From the NCBI RefSeq assembly GCF_004563925.1, contig NZ_SPNJ01000001.1:682001-746000 (forward strand): a stretch of DNA of 64,000 nt, given 5' to 3'. The notes beneath the pieces are model-generated. The model did no database searches and was not told where the DNA came from. It worked only from the letters and a program-made list of their open reading frames with translations. The DNA comes from Herbaspirillum sp. 3R11. Its GTDB lineage: Bacteria > Pseudomonadota > Gammaproteobacteria > Burkholderiales > Burkholderiaceae_D. The translations under genes were made by a program, and so were the position numbers. Below are positions 1 to 8,388 of the stretch, one piece after another. Position 1 is the first letter of the stretch. Every line of letters starts with the position of its first letter.

Positions 1-47
1 GAGCGTCACAGGTTCATTTTCTTGATATCCCCAACCGAGAGGTACTC

Positions 48-809
48 GTGACCGACTTCCACCTGTTCAGTTTCGCCGCCGGCGACGACCCGATACACGC
101 CGCTCTTCCACCCGCCCAGGCATTTTTTGCAATGGACGACTACAGTCTCGGCCCGCTTGATGACGAAAGCAAAAGAGAGGCCTTCTGGCGGGACATGCTG
201 CGCGGGTACGAAGAGGATGATCCGGAGGAGCGGGCTACTGCGGGTTTTTCTCCTTGGCGTGAATTGCAGTCCCGGCTTCTTCAGGCACCCGCCGGCCGGG
301 TTTATATGTGGCACGCCGCCAATGCGGCCGACTACGTGTTTGTGAGGATGGCTTGCCATTGGCTCGCGCAGACCGGGCATGCCTTGTTTGCGATCGATAT
401 ACCGGAGGAGGGATACGTTCTTCCGACCCACGCGAAGCTGGAACAACTTTGTGCAGGCGCTGCCCAGATATCACCGGCGCAGCGCCTGCAATGGGCGCAG
501 GAATTTGTCGCGATGGCTGCGCGCCCGGAGATGTTGCGGGAGCTGGATGACGCCGGACATTTGCAGTGCCGGGAAATGCACGTGCATGACGATTTCATGT
601 TGGCATGCTGTCCGACGCAATGGCAACTGGCCGCGCGTCTGGTAGGTGAGACCATGGCGAAGGCGTGTCCGCCGCACTGTCTGGGCGACGTGTTCTGGAA
701 CATGCGCTTGCAATGTCTGATCGATGCCGGATTGATAGAAGCGGACGGTGAACGCGTCGGATTGAGGAATTACCGCGTCCGCAGACGCCAGTCCGTTCCG
801 GGAAATTGA
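48..809 (+). CDS. DUF1835/DUF3658-type protein
   Basis: A 253-residue protein of unknown function. The N-terminal half has the D-x-S-x-GPL signature seen in DUF1835 proteins (DDYSLGPL near residue 30) followed by an FW-rich segment. The C-terminal part resembles DUF3658 (GDVFWNMRLQCLIDAGLIE near residue 220). The start is a GTG at 48 preceded by GAGAGG, and no in-frame ATG lies nearer. Base use matches the neighbours. No signal peptide or membrane segment is visible, so it is probably cytoplasmic. Family assignment is from remembered motifs; no biochemical role can be given. Confidence 0.75.
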   Translation: MTDFHLFSFAAGDDPIHAALPPAQAFFAMDDYSLGPLDDESKREAFWRDMLRGYEEDDPEERATAGFSPWRELQSRLLQAPAGRVYMWHAANAADYVFVRMACHWLAQTGHALFAIDIPEEGYVLPTHAKLEQLCAGAAQISPAQRLQWAQEFVAMAARPEMLRELDDAGHLQCREMHVHDDFMLACCPTQWQLAARLVGETMAKACPPHCLGDVFWNMRLQCLIDAGLIEADGERVGLRNYRVRRRQSVPGN

Positions 810-899
810 TTTGCGGCGGGCGCTTGGTCTTGCGCTGCAGGAACCAACCGGCCGTGGGCTTTTCTAAACGGTTCGCCCTCAGAAAATTCAGGAACAGCC

Positions 900-1262
900 A
901 TGAAAAAATCCTCCGCCCGCCTGCTCGCGTTTGCCGTCGTTTTCGCCGGCGCCACCCTGACTACCACGGCCTTCGCGCAATACACCGGCCCATCGCACAA
1001 ACCGTCAATACAGACCGTGGCCAGCGCCGCCAAGTCGGCCGACGACACGCATGTGGTGCTGGTCGGCGTCATCATCGCCAAGTTGCGTGACGAGCACTAC
1101 ACCTTCCAGGACGGCAGCGGCAAGATCGAGATCGAAATCGACGACAAGCATTTCCCGACCACGCCGATCAGTGAAACCACTCAGGTGCGTATCTACGGCA
1201 AGGTCGACAAGCATTTCGGCAAGGACGCCACCATCGACGTCAAAAAGGTCGAACCCTTCTAA
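900..1262 (+). CDS. YgiW/YdeI-family periplasmic OB-fold protein
   Basis: A 120-residue protein with an N-terminal signal peptide (MKKSSARLLAFAV..., cleavage likely after AFA near residue 26) and a small OB-fold domain of the BOF family (DUF388). The motif HYTFQDGSGKIEIEID followed by VRIYGKVDKHFG is typical of E. coli YgiW/YdeI, which are periplasmic stress-tolerance proteins with unknown ligand. Length fits the family. The start is an ATG at 900 after AGGAACAGCC. Its TAA overlaps the stop codon of the convergent oxidoreductase gene by two or three bases. Confidence 0.85.
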   Translation: MKKSSARLLAFAVVFAGATLTTTAFAQYTGPSHKPSIQTVASAAKSADDTHVVLVGVIIAKLRDEHYTFQDGSGKIEIEIDDKHFPTTPISETTQVRIYGKVDKHFGKDATIDVKKVEPF

Positions 1263-2248
1263 GAATTTTTTCCCAGTATGCGATCCAACGCCCAGCTGGT
1301 ACGCGCCGCGGTGCGTCCTGTCGACGGGTGAGCCGCACTGCCGCGCAGATGCGCGTGCATGTTGCGCACGTGGTGCAGCTGGATATTGTCGGGATTGGCG
1401 ATGACAGCCTCTTCGACGCCGGCAGCGGTAGTCAGCTGCAGCGGAGCCTCTTCAAACACCGAAAAGGCAATCTTGCCAAGGCTGCCGGTGATTTCCACCT
1501 TGTCGCAGCGTTCGAAGCTGCCGAAGTTCCAGTTGCCGCTGCCGGTGACGCCGGAGGCGTGCAACCAGGCGCCGCTGACCGTATCGGCCGCTGAATACAA
1601 TCCCTGCTGATTGGCGCTGTATCCGGACGCCTGCACCACCTCGCCCAGCAAATGTGCAAACAGGTCGACGCCGTGGCTGGCAAGATCGTCAAAGTATCCG
1701 CCCGCTGCAATCGTCGCATCCGTGCGCCAGTTGTAAGCGCGGCTCAGGTCGAGCGGCGAGGGCGTGCGGCTGAATTGCCAGCTGACGTTGCGCGGTGCGC
1801 CGATGCGGCCTTCGTCGAGCCAGCGTTTGACCTGCGCGAAACGCGGCAGCGAACGCCGGTAATAGGCGACGAACAAGGGCCGGCCGCGGTTTTCAAATGC
1901 CGCGCAGATGGTTTCGCATTCGGCGAACGTGGGCGCCATCGGCTTTTCAATGCAGCAAGGTTTGTTCGCCGCCGCCACTTTCAAGGCGTAGAACAGGTGC
2001 GTGTCGGGCGGCGTCGCGATGTAGATGGCGTCGATGTCCGGATCGGCAATCAGCGCATCGGCATCGTCGTAGTGCCGCGGCACGCCGTGCCGGCGCGCGT
2101 AGTCGGCCGCCTTGGCGGCGTCGCGGCGCATCACGGCGTGCAGCGCGAAGCCGGGCGTCTGCTGATAGGCCGGACCGCTCTTGCGTTCGGTGACGGCGCC
2201 GCAGCCGATGATGGCCCAGCGGATGGTCTCGGGAAGCGTATTTAACAT
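1259..2248 (-). CDS. Gfo/Idh/MocA-family oxidoreductase
   Basis: A 329-residue NAD(P)-dependent dehydrogenase of the Gfo/Idh/MocA superfamily. The N-terminal Rossmann domain begins IRWAIIGCGAVTERKS (GxGxxT-type nucleotide loop), the conserved EKP motif occurs in CCIEKPMAPTF, and a C-terminal alpha/beta dimerisation domain follows. The sugar or cyclitol substrate cannot be inferred. The start was placed at the ATG at 2248 because the protein then begins just before the Rossmann fold; the longer reading would run into the upstream cueR-like gene. The gene ends convergently on the YgiW-like gene. Confidence 0.85.
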   Translation of the reverse strand: MLNTLPETIRWAIIGCGAVTERKSGPAYQQTPGFALHAVMRRDAAKAADYARRHGVPRHYDDADALIADPDIDAIYIATPPDTHLFYALKVAAANKPCCIEKPMAPTFAECETICAAFENRGRPLFVAYYRRSLPRFAQVKRWLDEGRIGAPRNVSWQFSRTPSPLDLSRAYNWRTDATIAAGGYFDDLASHGVDLFAHLLGEVVQASGYSANQQGLYSAADTVSGAWLHASGVTGSGNWNFGSFERCDKVEITGSLGKIAFSVFEEAPLQLTTAAGVEEAVIANPDNIQLHHVRNMHAHLRGSAAHPSTGRTAARTSWALDRILGKNS

Positions 2249-2264
2249 AGGCCTGATTCGCTGT

Positions 2265-2696
2265 TCAATGTGTCGCCGCCGGATGCCCGGCACCCAGCGC
2301 ATCGAGGATCGGACAATCGGGCCGGCTGTCGCCATGGCAATCGTGAGCGAGTTGCTGCAAGGTTGATTTCATCGCCTGCAGTTCACGTATCTTGATATCG
2401 AGTTCGGCGATGTGATCATTCGCCAGTTGCTTGACCTTGCGGCTCGGGCGCGACTGGTCCAGCCACAAGCCCATCAGGTCGCCGATCTGCTTCATCGAAA
2501 AACCGAGCACGCGGCCTTGCCGGATGAAGCGCAGCAGGTGCACGTCGCGCTCGCCGTAGAGGCGATAGCCGGCGTCAGTGCGGGCCACTTTGGGCACCAG
2601 GCCAATGTCTTCGTAGTGGCGGATCATCTTGGCGGATACGCCGGAAGCCTGTGCTGCTTCACCGATGTTCATGCTTGTGCCTGTGCTCATGTTCAT
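2265..2696 (-). CDS. cueR: Cu(I)-responsive MerR-family regulator (CueR)
   Basis: A 143-residue MerR-type activator. It has an N-terminal winged helix ([21 protein letters not shown]...), a dimerisation coiled coil ([18 protein letters not shown]), and a C-terminal metal loop with two cysteines eight residues apart (CHGDSRPDC), which is the CueR pattern for +1 ions (Cu, Ag, Au). It follows copA in the same operon with an ATGA overlap (start 2696, copA stop 2693-2695). It presumably activates both copA-cueR and the divergent copZ through the two CueR boxes in 5183-5287. An internal ATG at 2672 (MNIGEAAQ) is a possible alternative start. Confidence 0.92.
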   Translation of the reverse strand: MNMSTGTSMNIGEAAQASGVSAKMIRHYEDIGLVPKVARTDAGYRLYGERDVHLLRFIRQGRVLGFSMKQIGDLMGLWLDQSRPSRKVKQLANDHIAELDIKIRELQAMKSTLQQLAHDCHGDSRPDCPILDALGAGHPAATH

Positions 2697-5149
2697 GATT
2701 GCTCCCCTTGAGATTGCTTTGGTTTCCAGCGCTTGAGCAGTAGTGCATTGCTGACCACGCTCACGCTCGAAATCGCCATCGCGGCGCCGGCGATCATCGG
2801 ATTCAATAATCCGAAGGCTGCCAGCGGAATGCCGACGATGTTGTAGATGAATGCCCAGAACAGGTTCTGGCGGATCTTGCCATAGGTGCGGCGGGAGATG
2901 TCGATGGCATCCGCCACCAGCGAGGGATCGCCGCGCATGAGCGTGATCCCGGCCGCCTGCATGGCGACGTCGGTGCCGGTCGACATGGCGATGCCGACAT
3001 CGGCCGCGGCCAGCGCGGGTGCATCGTTGATGCCGTCGCCGACCATGGCGACCAGCGCGCCGTCCTTGCGCAATTCGCCGATCGCCTGGGCCTTGTCGGC
3101 CGGCAGGATGTTGGCGCGGAAATCGTCGAGTCCCAGCTGTTGCGCCACGTGCGCGGCGGCGCCATGGTTGTCACCGCTGAGCATGACGGTGCGCACGCCG
3201 AGCGCGTGCAGGCTGGTCACGGCTTGCTGCGCGCTGGCCTTGACCGTGTCGCCGAACGCCAGCAGGCCGAGCAGGGCGATGTTGCTACCGTCGGCTTCGC
3301 TTTGCGCCAACCAGGAAATCGTGCGGCCTTGCTGCTCCAGTGTTGTTGCCATGCCGGCCAGCTCCGTGTGTTGATCGGGAGCCGCGCCGAGCTCTTGCAT
3401 CCAGCGCGCGCTACCGAGGTAGGTCAGGCGATTGCCGATCAGTGCCTGCGTGCCGCGACCGGGGACCGCTTTGCTGTCGTCGGCCGCAGCCGGAGCAATT
3501 TGTTTGTGTGCTGCGACAGCCATCACGGCATGTGCCAGCGGATGTTCGCTGTTACGTTGCAATGCGGCGGCGAGAGCGAGCAGCTTGTCGTCATCGTGGT
3601 CGATCGCATGCATGGCCGCCAGCACCGGTTTTCCTTCGGTCAGGGTACCGGTCTTGTCGAAGGCGACCACGCCGATGCGATGGGCGATTTCCAGCGCTTC
3701 CGCATCCTTGATCAGGATGCCGTAACGCGCCGCGACACCGGTGCCGGCCATGATGGCGGTCGGTGTGGCGAGGCCGAGCGCGCAGGGGCAGGCAATCACC
3801 AGCACGGCGACGGCATTGAGCAGCGCCTGTTCCCAGTCGCCGGCGATCAGGCCCCAGCCCAGCAGCGTCAGCAAGGCCAGCACCAGCACCACCGGGACGA
3901 ATACGGCGCTGACCTGATCGACCAGGCGCTGGATCGGCGCCTTCGCGGCCTGGGCATGTTCCACCATGCGGATGATGCGGGCCAGTACGGTTTCTGCGCC
4001 GACGGCGGTGGTCTCGATCAGCAGCAAGCCGTCGCCGTTGATGGCGCCGCCGGTGACGTGGTCGCCGCTGTGTTTTTCCATCGGCAGGCTTTCGCCGGTG
4101 AGCATGGATTCGTCCAGATGGCTGGCGCCTTCGCGCACCACGCCGTCGACTGCAACGCGTTCGCCGGGACGCACCACGATCAGATCGCCGAGCCGGATGG
4201 CGGACAGGGCGACTTCACTGTCAACGCCGTCGCGCCGCACCGTCGCCTTGTCCGGACGCAACGCATTGAGCGCGCGGATGGCGTCGGCGGTCTGGCGCTT
4301 GGCGCGGGTTTCCAGCCATTTGCCGAGCAACACCAGGGTAATGACCGCAGCCGAAGCTTCGAAATAAAAATGCGCCGCGCCGTGTCCGGCATGGCCAGCA
4401 TATTCGCCTTGCCATTGATTGAACAACTGATACAGCGACAATCCGTAAGCGGCGCTGGTGCCGAGCGCCACCAGCAGGTCCATGTTGCCGGTGTAGGCCT
4501 TCACGGCGCGCCAGCCGGCGCGATAGAAGCGGGCACCGAGCCAGAACTGCACCGGCGTGGCCAGCAGCAATTGCCAGATGCCGGGCAATTGCCATTCGAT
4601 GCCGAAGGGCATCAGCAGCATGGGCAGGATCAGCGGTGCGGTGAACAGGGCGCCGACTGCAACCGGCCACCATGAGGGCGCGGCGGATTTTTGCGCGGTT
4701 GCTTGTATTGCGGCGGGCAGGCTGGCGGAGTAGCCGGCGCGGTCGATGGCGGCGATCAGCGTGTCGGCCGTGACGTCGCTGGTGGTCGTCAACGTGGCTT
4801 TTTCGGTGGCGAGATTGACCGAGACGGCGCTGACGCCGCTTACTTTGTAGAGTGCTTTTTCAACGCGTCCGACGCAGGAGGCGCACGTCATGCCGTCGAT
4901 GTCGAGCGTGACTTCTTGTTGCTTGACGTCGTAGCCGGCTTTATGGATGGCGGCGATCAGCTGATCGGCGTGCACGCCTGCTTCGGCCTGGATGGTCGCG
5001 CGCTCGGTGGCCAGGTTGACGCTGACGTCATGGACGGCGGGAATTGCGCGCAAGGCTTTTTCGACGCGACCGACGCAGGAGGCGCAGGTCATGCCTTCGA
5101 CGGCGAGCGTCAGTTCCTGCAGTTTGGGGGAGAGTGTGGCGGAGTTCAT
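2693..5149 (-). CDS. copA: Copper-exporting P1B-type ATPase CopA
   Basis: An 818-residue inner-membrane Cu(I) efflux ATPase. Two N-terminal heavy-metal-associated domains each carry GMTCASC (Cys22/25 and Cys89/92). The membrane ion site is CPC in [14 protein letters not shown], the phosphorylated aspartate is in [10 protein letters not shown], the hinge motif is [21 protein letters not shown], and the TGES actuator motif is present. Length is normal for a two-HMA CopA. It is the first gene of the copA-cueR operon and is preceded by a CueR-type promoter on the minus strand (5183-5213). No truncation is seen. Confidence 0.96.
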   Translation of the reverse strand: MNSATLSPKLQELTLAVEGMTCASCVGRVEKALRAIPAVHDVSVNLATERATIQAEAGVHADQLIAAIHKAGYDVKQQEVTLDIDGMTCASCVGRVEKALYKVSGVSAVSVNLATEKATLTTTSDVTADTLIAAIDRAGYSASLPAAIQATAQKSAAPSWWPVAVGALFTAPLILPMLLMPFGIEWQLPGIWQLLLATPVQFWLGARFYRAGWRAVKAYTGNMDLLVALGTSAAYGLSLYQLFNQWQGEYAGHAGHGAAHFYFEASAAVITLVLLGKWLETRAKRQTADAIRALNALRPDKATVRRDGVDSEVALSAIRLGDLIVVRPGERVAVDGVVREGASHLDESMLTGESLPMEKHSGDHVTGGAINGDGLLLIETTAVGAETVLARIIRMVEHAQAAKAPIQRLVDQVSAVFVPVVLVLALLTLLGWGLIAGDWEQALLNAVAVLVIACPCALGLATPTAIMAGTGVAARYGILIKDAEALEIAHRIGVVAFDKTGTLTEGKPVLAAMHAIDHDDDKLLALAAALQRNSEHPLAHAVMAVAAHKQIAPAAADDSKAVPGRGTQALIGNRLTYLGSARWMQELGAAPDQHTELAGMATTLEQQGRTISWLAQSEADGSNIALLGLLAFGDTVKASAQQAVTSLHALGVRTVMLSGDNHGAAAHVAQQLGLDDFRANILPADKAQAIGELRKDGALVAMVGDGINDAPALAAADVGIAMSTGTDVAMQAAGITLMRGDPSLVADAIDISRRTYGKIRQNLFWAFIYNIVGIPLAAFGLLNPMIAGAAMAISSVSVVSNALLLKRWKPKQSQGEQS

Positions 5150-5182
5150 GTTTGGCTCATTAAGGGATTGATCACGGGGTCA

Positions 5183-5213
5183 GCATGATCCTTCCCATCA
5201 TGGTAAGGTCAAG
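5183..5213 (-). promoter_or_regulatory. CueR-type promoter of copA-cueR
   Basis: Read on the minus strand this is TTGACC, then a 19-nt spacer holding the dyad ACCTTACC...GGGAAGGAT, then TCATGC as a weak -10. A 19-nt spacer with the dyad between -35 and -10 is the hallmark of MerR-family activated promoters, and the ACCTT...AAGG arms match the E. coli copA operator type. It lies 34 nt upstream of the copA start. Confidence 0.8.
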
Positions 5214-5256
5214 GCCTATTCTGACACGATTCGCGAAATATCACGCAATGCGGTGC

Positions 5257-5287
5257 TTGACCTTCACCTTATGGGAAGGTTTAAGCT
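5257..5287 (+). promoter_or_regulatory. CueR-type promoter of copZ
   Basis: TTGACC at 5257-5262, a 19-nt spacer and TAAGCT at 5282-5287. The spacer holds ACCTTC (5260-5265) and GAAGGT (5275-5280), an almost exact copy of the enterobacterial CueR operator. It lies about 30 nt upstream of the copZ start, and is divergent from and separate from the copA box. Confidence 0.88.
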
Positions 5288-5318
5288 GGCATCTTTCCAT
5301 CACGAAAGGAGCAACACC

Positions 5319-5516
5319 ATGTTGACATTCAATGTCCAGGACATGACCTGCAACCACTGCGCGAGCGCCATTACACGTGCCGTCAAGGAAGTCGACGCCA
5401 GCGCCAAAGTCGACGTCCAGGTCGCCGAGAAGCGCGTCAGCATCGACAGCAGCGTCGCTGCCGCCGAGTTTGAAGAGGCGATCAAGGAAGCCGGTTATAC
5501 ACCCGTTGCAGCCTGA
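5319..5516 (+). CDS. copZ: Copper chaperone CopZ (heavy-metal-associated domain)
   Basis: A 65-residue single HMA domain with the metal site MTCNHC (Cys11, Cys14) and the usual beta-alpha-beta-beta-alpha-beta length. It binds Cu(I) in the cytoplasm and hands it to the HMA domains or membrane site of CopA. The start at 5319 is supported by AAGGAG at 5306-5311; the longer in-frame reading would extend through the CueR promoter. It is transcribed divergently from copA. Confidence 0.93.
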   Translation: MLTFNVQDMTCNHCASAITRAVKEVDASAKVDVQVAEKRVSIDSSVAAAEFEEAIKEAGYTPVAA

Positions 5517-5522
5517 GGCAGT

Positions 5523-6692
5523 TTATTTACTGAGCAGGCGCATGGCCCGTTCCAGGCCGTCGATGGTCAGCGGAAACATGCGCTGGCTCATCAGTTGCTG
5601 GATGATGGAGATCGATTGCCGGTATTGCCACAGGCCTTCCGGCTCCGGATTGAGCCAGGCGAAGTTGGCGAAGGTGCTGGTGAAGCGCTGCAGCCAGACC
5701 GCGCCGGCTTCCGGGTTGTTGTATTCCACCGAGCCGCCCGGCTGGACGATTTCGTAAGGACTCATGGTGGCGTCGCCGACAAAGAGCAGCTTGGTGTCCG
5801 GCGAGTACTTGTGCAGCAGATCCCAGGTCGGGAAGCGCTCGGCATGGCGGCGGCGATTGTTTTTCCAGACGTAGTCGTAGACGCAGTTGTGGAAGTAGAA
5901 GAACTCCATGTTCTTGAATTCCGTCTTGGCGGCGGAAAACAATTCTTCGGTGCGGGCGATGTGATCGTCCATCGAACCGCCGACGTCGAACAGCATCATT
6001 ACCTTGATGTTGTTGCGCCGCTCCGGTTGCATCCTGATGTCGAGATAGCCGGCGTTGTTGGCGGTGGCGCGGATGGTGTCGTCGAGCGCCAGTTCTTCCT
6101 CGGCGCCGTCGCGGGCAAACTTGCGCAGGCGACGCAGCGCCACCTTGATGTTGCGCGTACCGAGTTCGCGCTCGCTGTCGTAATCCTTGTAAGTCCGTTC
6201 GTCCCACACCTTGACCGCGCTGCGGTTCTTGCTCTCGCCGCCGATGCGGATGCCTTCCGGGTTGTAGCCGCTGTTGCCGAAGGGCGAACTGCCGCCGGTG
6301 CCTATCCATTTGTTGCCGCCTTCATGGCGATCGTGCTGTTCCTTGAGCAGTTCCTTGAGGCGGTCCATCAACTTGTCGTAGCCGAACTTCTCCAGCGCCG
6401 CTTTCTGCTCCGGCGTGAGTTCACGCTGCATGCGCTTCATCAGCCAGTCGAGCGGGATTTCGGGATTCTTTTCAAAGATCGTTTCTATGCCTTTGAAGTA
6501 GCTGCCGAAGGCCTTGTCGAACTTGTCGTAGTTGGCCTCGTCCTTGACCAGCGTGATGCGCGAGAGATAGTAGAAGTCGTCGATGTTCGGCGAGATCACG
6601 TTCTTTTGCATGGCTTCAAGCAGGATCAGGAACTCCTTGATGGAGACCGGGATGCGTGCGTCCTTAAGCGTGAAAAAGAAGTCGATCAGCAT
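5523..6692 (-). CDS. VWA domain protein, CoxE-like
   Basis: A 389-residue protein with an alpha-helical N-terminal half (IPVSIKEFLILLEAM...) and a C-terminal von Willebrand A domain like CoxE/YehP. The first MIDAS motif reads MLFDVGGSMDDH: the first serine of the usual DxSxS is glycine, while the aspartate and second serine remain. Such proteins work with MoxR-type AAA ATPases as chaperone or metal-insertion pairs. Here the likely partner is the MoxR gene at 7339-8193, separated only by a GNAT gene on the same strand. The client protein is not evident from this window. Confidence 0.85.
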   Translation of the reverse strand: MLIDFFFTLKDARIPVSIKEFLILLEAMQKNVISPNIDDFYYLSRITLVKDEANYDKFDKAFGSYFKGIETIFEKNPEIPLDWLMKRMQRELTPEQKAALEKFGYDKLMDRLKELLKEQHDRHEGGNKWIGTGGSSPFGNSGYNPEGIRIGGESKNRSAVKVWDERTYKDYDSERELGTRNIKVALRRLRKFARDGAEEELALDDTIRATANNAGYLDIRMQPERRNNIKVMMLFDVGGSMDDHIARTEELFSAAKTEFKNMEFFYFHNCVYDYVWKNNRRRHAERFPTWDLLHKYSPDTKLLFVGDATMSPYEIVQPGGSVEYNNPEAGAVWLQRFTSTFANFAWLNPEPEGLWQYRQSISIIQQLMSQRMFPLTIDGLERAMRLLSK

Positions 6693-6713
6693 AGAAAAAT
6701 AATTGAATCTGAA

Positions 6714-7301
6714 TCAGTGTCCGAGCTTGAATTGCAGATGACGTTTGACTGCCGGCCATTCGGATTCGATGATGGAAAACACCACCGTATCGCGCAGCGA
6801 ACCGTCGGGCGCACGTTGATGATTGCGCAGGATGCCGTCCTGCTTTGCGCCCAGGCGCAAGATGGCTGCACGCGATTGCTGGTTCATCCAGTGGGTGCGG
6901 AATTCGACGGCGATGCAGTGCAGCGTTTCGAAGGCATGCGTCAGCAGCATCAGCTTGCACTCGGTGTTGATGCCGGTGCGCTGGGCGCTGGCGGCGGTCC
7001 AGGTCGAGCCGATTTCGACGCGGCGATGGACGGCGTCGACGTTCATGTAAGTCGTCATACCGCACAGCGCGCCGGTGTCATGACGGCGTGTGACGAAGGG
7101 CAGCATCGAGCCTTGCTCTTGCAGCCGCAGGCGCCGTTCGATTTCGGCGCGCATGTTTTCCGGTTTGGGGATCGATGTGTACCAGAGCTTCCACAGCTTG
7201 CCGTCGGAGGCCGCCGCGATCAGCGCATCGTGGTGGTCGAGCGACAGCGGCTCGAGCGTGGCGTAGTGGCCTTTGAGCGTGATCGGGTGCAGGAATTGCA
7301 T
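6714..7301 (-). CDS. GNAT-family N-acetyltransferase (RimJ/RimL-like)
   Basis: A 195-residue acetyltransferase of the RimJ/RimL type: MQFLHPITLKGHYATLEPLS at the N-terminus, IGSTWTAASAQRTGINTECK around the acetyl-CoA loop (a degenerate R/Q-x-x-G-x-G/A), and HWMNQQSRAAILRLGAKQDG, the N-x-x-S-x-x-x-x-x-x-x-G-F/A-like pattern. The start at 7301 has AAGGAG upstream. It lies between the MoxR and VWA genes on the same strand, an insertion into a pair that is usually adjacent. The substrate is unknown. Confidence 0.85.
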   Translation of the reverse strand: MQFLHPITLKGHYATLEPLSLDHHDALIAAASDGKLWKLWYTSIPKPENMRAEIERRLRLQEQGSMLPFVTRRHDTGALCGMTTYMNVDAVHRRVEIGSTWTAASAQRTGINTECKLMLLTHAFETLHCIAVEFRTHWMNQQSRAAILRLGAKQDGILRNHQRAPDGSLRDTVVFSIIESEWPAVKRHLQFKLGH

Positions 7302-7338
7302 GGCGGACTCCTTGCGTGGGCAGGCGAGGTTGATCGGG

Positions 7339-8193
7339 CTATCGATTGTTGCGCGACATGAACACCAGGCGTTCGAACAAATGCACGTCCTGTTCATTCT
7401 TGAGCAGCGCGCCGTGCAGCGGCGGGATGGCGGCCTTGCCGTCCTTGCTGTGCAGCGTTTCGGCCGGGATGTCTTCGGCCAGCAGCAGCTTGAGCCAGTC
7501 GATCAGTTCCGAGGTCGACGGCTTCTTCTTCAGGCCGGGAATGTCGCGCACTTCATAGAACGTCTGCAGCGCCTGTGCCAGCAGATCGCGCTTGAGGTGC
7601 GGGAAATGCACGTCGACGATCTGCTGCATGGTGTCCTTGTCGGGGAACTTGATGTAGTGGAAGAAGCAGCGGCGCAAAAAGGCGTCCGGCAATTCCTTCT
7701 CGTTGTTCGACGTGATGATCACCAGCGGGCGATGCTTGGCGCGCACCATCTCGCGCGTTTCATACACATAGAATTCCATGCGGTCGATCTCGCGCAGCAA
7801 GTCGTTGGGGAACTCGATGTCGGCCTTGTCGATTTCATCGATCAGCAGCACCTGGGGCTCGTCGGCAGTGAAGGCCTGCCACAGCACGCCCTTGAGGATG
7901 TAGTTGTGGATGTCCTTGACGCGTTCATCGCCGAGTTGCGAATCACGCAGCCGTGAGACCGCGTCGTACTCATACAGGCCTTGTTGCGCCTTGGTGGTGG
8001 ATTTGATGTGCCATTGCAGCAATGGCCGGTTGAGCGCCGCCGCGACTTCTTCGGCCAGCATGGTCTTGCCGGTGCCGGGCTCGCCTTTGATCAGCAAGGG
8101 ACGTTGCAGGGTCAGGGCGGCGTTCACTGCGAGTTTCAGGTCGTCGGTGGCAACGTAACTGGAGGAACCTTCGAAGCGTGTTTCTTGTCGCAT
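7339..8193 (-). CDS. MoxR-family AAA+ ATPase
   Basis: A 284-residue AAA+ ATPase of the MoxR branch. Walker A is GEPGTGKT at about residues 37-44, Walker B is VLLIDEIDKAD, sensor 1 is VIITSNNEKELPDAFLRRC, and a C-terminal helical lid follows. The start at 8193 was chosen because family members begin just before the RFEGSSSYVATDDLKLAVNAA segment; upstream sequence is not conserved-looking and lacks a better site. It is the first gene of a same-strand set with the GNAT and CoxE-like VWA genes, and probably forms a chaperone pair with the VWA protein. Confidence 0.92.
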   Translation of the reverse strand: MRQETRFEGSSSYVATDDLKLAVNAALTLQRPLLIKGEPGTGKTMLAEEVAAALNRPLLQWHIKSTTKAQQGLYEYDAVSRLRDSQLGDERVKDIHNYILKGVLWQAFTADEPQVLLIDEIDKADIEFPNDLLREIDRMEFYVYETREMVRAKHRPLVIITSNNEKELPDAFLRRCFFHYIKFPDKDTMQQIVDVHFPHLKRDLLAQALQTFYEVRDIPGLKKKPSTSELIDWLKLLLAEDIPAETLHSKDGKAAIPPLHGALLKNEQDVHLFERLVFMSRNNR

Positions 8194-8388
8194 GGCGGGG
8201 GTGTCATCAGGACGAAAATAAATCCGAGTATAAGGTAAAAAGATTGAGGCTTCCCGCACGCCGACCGTCGCAGACGGTTCGCCGTTGCTTGAAAACCGGC
8301 TTTTCGTCCCCAAATACCTAGGTCAGTGGAATTTGCCGCGGCGTTGCCGCTGCGGCATGTCTTTTTCCCCATAAAAACAGAGTGAGGC

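Noticed and set aside
3140-4675. 511-codon open frame on + strand opposite copA
   Set aside because: Shadow of copA in high-GC DNA; the protein has no domain and copA is certain.
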